From the NCBI RefSeq assembly GCF_016711335.1, contig NZ_JADJTF010000001.1, positions 3,162,001 to 3,226,000 on the forward strand: a stretch of 64,000 nucleotides of DNA, in the 5' to 3' direction. The notes under the pieces were generated by a model. It was not told the origin of the DNA. It made no database searches and saw only the letters and a list, made by a program, of their open reading frames with translations. Below, piece by piece: positions 63,244-64,000 of the stretch; position 1 is the first letter of the stretch, and each line of letters opens with the position of its first letter. The position numbers and the translations under genes are program-made. The DNA comes from Thiofilum sp. (GTDB lineage Bacteria > Pseudomonadota > Gammaproteobacteria > Thiotrichales > Thiotrichaceae).

Positions 63244-63351
63244 TAAAAGTAATCGTGCATTTTCTCCGCAACCGCTGAGAATACTTTCCTGTACGCTTCA
63301 AGGCGGCATCCTTGCCGCCAAGATTGCTCCAAAAACACACGCTTACTTTTA
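63244..63351 (+). repeat. Structured dispersed repeat, copy G
   Basis: Arms TAAAAGTAATCGTG (63244-63257) and CACGCTTACTTTTA (63338-63351) pair at 13 of 14 positions. In the core GCAACC (63268-63273) pairs with GATTGC (63322-63327): the fourth pair is A-T where other copies have G-C, changed on both sides. The inner hairpin is GGCGGCA/TGCCGCC. Arms differ from those of A and C and only distantly resemble B-F. Confidence 0.87.
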
Positions 63352-63477
63352 GCTAGGTATTTAAAGCTGGGCTGGCAGACTCTATCAGGGATGAGGTGAG
63401 GAGAAGCTAAGAAATAAATAGCAATGACAGTTTTTTAGAGTTAATTATAGCGGGAATAATAGGTAGGGTTTTGATGC

Positions 63478-63505
63478 AGATCGAGTGCCTTAGAGCACTC
63501 GATCT
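63478..63505 (-). terminator. Hairpin after the peroxiredoxin gene
   Basis: AGATCGAGTGC (63478-63488) and GCACTCGATCT (63495-63505) form a perfect 11-bp stem with a six-base loop, 30 bp after the peroxiredoxin stop. No T-run follows on the minus strand, so it is either a weak terminator or a 3'-end stabilising hairpin. Confidence 0.5.
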
Positions 63506-63535
63506 AGCCTAAGCTATACTAGCTCAAGATGCAGA

Positions 63536-64000
63536 TTAACCTAATGCAGCTAACAGGGTTTCGGCATTACTGACTTCAAATTTGCCGCCCTCTTCGACAT
63601 TCAGCACTTTGACCACGCCATCGTCTAACAGCATGGCATAGCGTTGTGAGCGCTCGCCACCAAAATCACCTGTAGGCAGTACTAAGCCCACTGCTTTAGT
63701 GAAAGCCGCACCGCCATCAGCAATCATAGTCAGATATTCCGCATTTTGGCTTTTGCCCCAAGCGTCCATGACAAAGGCATCATTGACTGAAAGACAAGCC
63801 ACCAAATCAATGCCTTTAGCTTTGAATTGATCAAACGCTACGACATAACCGGGCAAATGGGCAGCAGAGCAGGTCGGGGTAAAAGCGCCGGGGAGCGCAA
63901 ATAAAACCGCTTTTTTGCCTGCAAATAATTCACCCGTACCCACTGTTTTATGCCCATCAGCGGCGGCTACAGTTACGTTAACATCAGGAAGTTTATCGCC
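63536..64000 (-). CDS. Peroxiredoxin, Prx5/glutaredoxin-type (5' end outside the window)
   Basis: The frame is open to the right edge, so the true start lies outside. The visible 154 residues begin GDKLPDVNV, then the peroxidatic-Cys motif LPGAFTPTCSAAHLPGYV, and SVNDAFVMDAWGKSQNA, GLVLPTGDFGGERSQRYAMLL. This is the Prx5 family of thiol peroxidases, which reduce peroxides using glutathione or thioredoxin. Only one catalytic Cys is seen in the visible part. The enzyme is probably cytosolic. Confidence 0.93.
   Translation of the reverse strand, partial: GDKLPDVNVTVAAADGHKTVGTGELFAGKKAVLFALPGAFTPTCSAAHLPGYVVAFDQFKAKGIDLVACLSVNDAFVMDAWGKSQNAEYLTMIADGGAAFTKAVGLVLPTGDFGGERSQRYAMLLDDGVVKVLNVEEGGKFEVSNAETLLAALG

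Larger units (their letters stand above)
63151..63535. other. Intergenic stretch holding repeat G and a hairpin
   Basis: Between the GTPase and peroxiredoxin genes, both on the minus strand. The left part is AT-rich and may hold the GTPase promoter (TATACT at 63194-63199). Repeat G fills 63244-63351. A perfect 11-bp hairpin lies at 63478-63505. The stretch 63352-63477 shows nothing I can name. Confidence 0.7.

Noticed and set aside
6516..63351. The large repeat as an insertion sequence with a transposase
   Set aside because: Copies are at most 130 bp, no transposase gene is in the window, and no target-site duplications are evident at the arm ends.

Overview
The window looks like chromosomal DNA of a gammaproteobacterium with moderate GC content. 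The filamentous sulfur-oxidising Thiotrichaceae (Thiothrix, Thiofilum, Thiolinea type) are my best guess. The reasons are MutS and RarD of gammaproteobacterial type, a Fur-type box in front of feoABC, many NLR-like and Uma2-type accessory genes, and Roadblock/GTPase genes next to a LysM protein. This placement is inference; there is no rRNA or other marker gene in the window.

Layout. 1-3.4 kb: the tail of an unidentified gene, then a large LRR-Roc-COR-TIR protein with 13 near-identical 66-bp repeats. 3.5-8.6 kb: homogentisate pathway (hmgA, fahA, maiA) plus acetoacetyl-CoA synthetase, turning homogentisate into fumarate and acetoacetyl-CoA. 8.7-9.5 kb: a small-protein/HNH pair. 9.6-13.1 kb: feoABC behind a Fur-like box, with a lone ureG downstream. 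13.3-25.3 kb: NAD-glutamate dehydrogenase, a lysine-rich secreted protein, a flavoprotein, a subtilase, rarD, mutS and a Uma2-type gene. 25.3-31.2 kb: a CHAT-NTPase-TPR protein with 23 repeats of 105 bp and a small partner gene. 31.3-38.1 kb: a MobA-like gene, a D-2-hydroxyglutarate dehydrogenase-like flavoprotein and a 2-oxoadipate dioxygenase/decarboxylase (HglS) homologue, followed by basic amino acid ABC parts; together these suggest use of lysine. 38.2-39.4 kb: TauE/SafE and DUF2750 genes. 39.5-49.6 kb: glycerol regulon with frameshifted glpR, glpD, glpSTPQ, a DUF2160 gene, glpV and glpK. 49.7-51.7 kb: thiB, a kinase-like gene in the opposite direction, and a TPP riboswitch placed beyond that gene but pointing at thiB. 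51.8-56.5 kb: an AT-rich accessory stretch with a nuclease-like gene, an attC-like palindrome, an AAA-ATPase/PD-(D/E)XK gene and a SWIM protein. 56.5-58.4 kb: an inositol-phosphatase family gene and rnz. 58.6-63.2 kb: a GTPase/Roadblock/Cache-HAMP/LysM operon. The window ends in a peroxiredoxin.

Two families of dispersed intergenic elements run through the window. The larger (about 110-130 bp, seven copies) has a conserved core that folds into nested hairpins, flanked by long arms. The arms differ between subgroups of copies but always pair with each other, and several inner base pairs change on both sides. The smaller (27 bp, five copies) is a hairpin starting GTAGG with a CTNNGT-like loop and a covarying stem. 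I regard the larger element, the GTPase/Roadblock operon, the two repeat-expanded NLR-like proteins and the antisense TPP-riboswitch layout as the points most worth attention.
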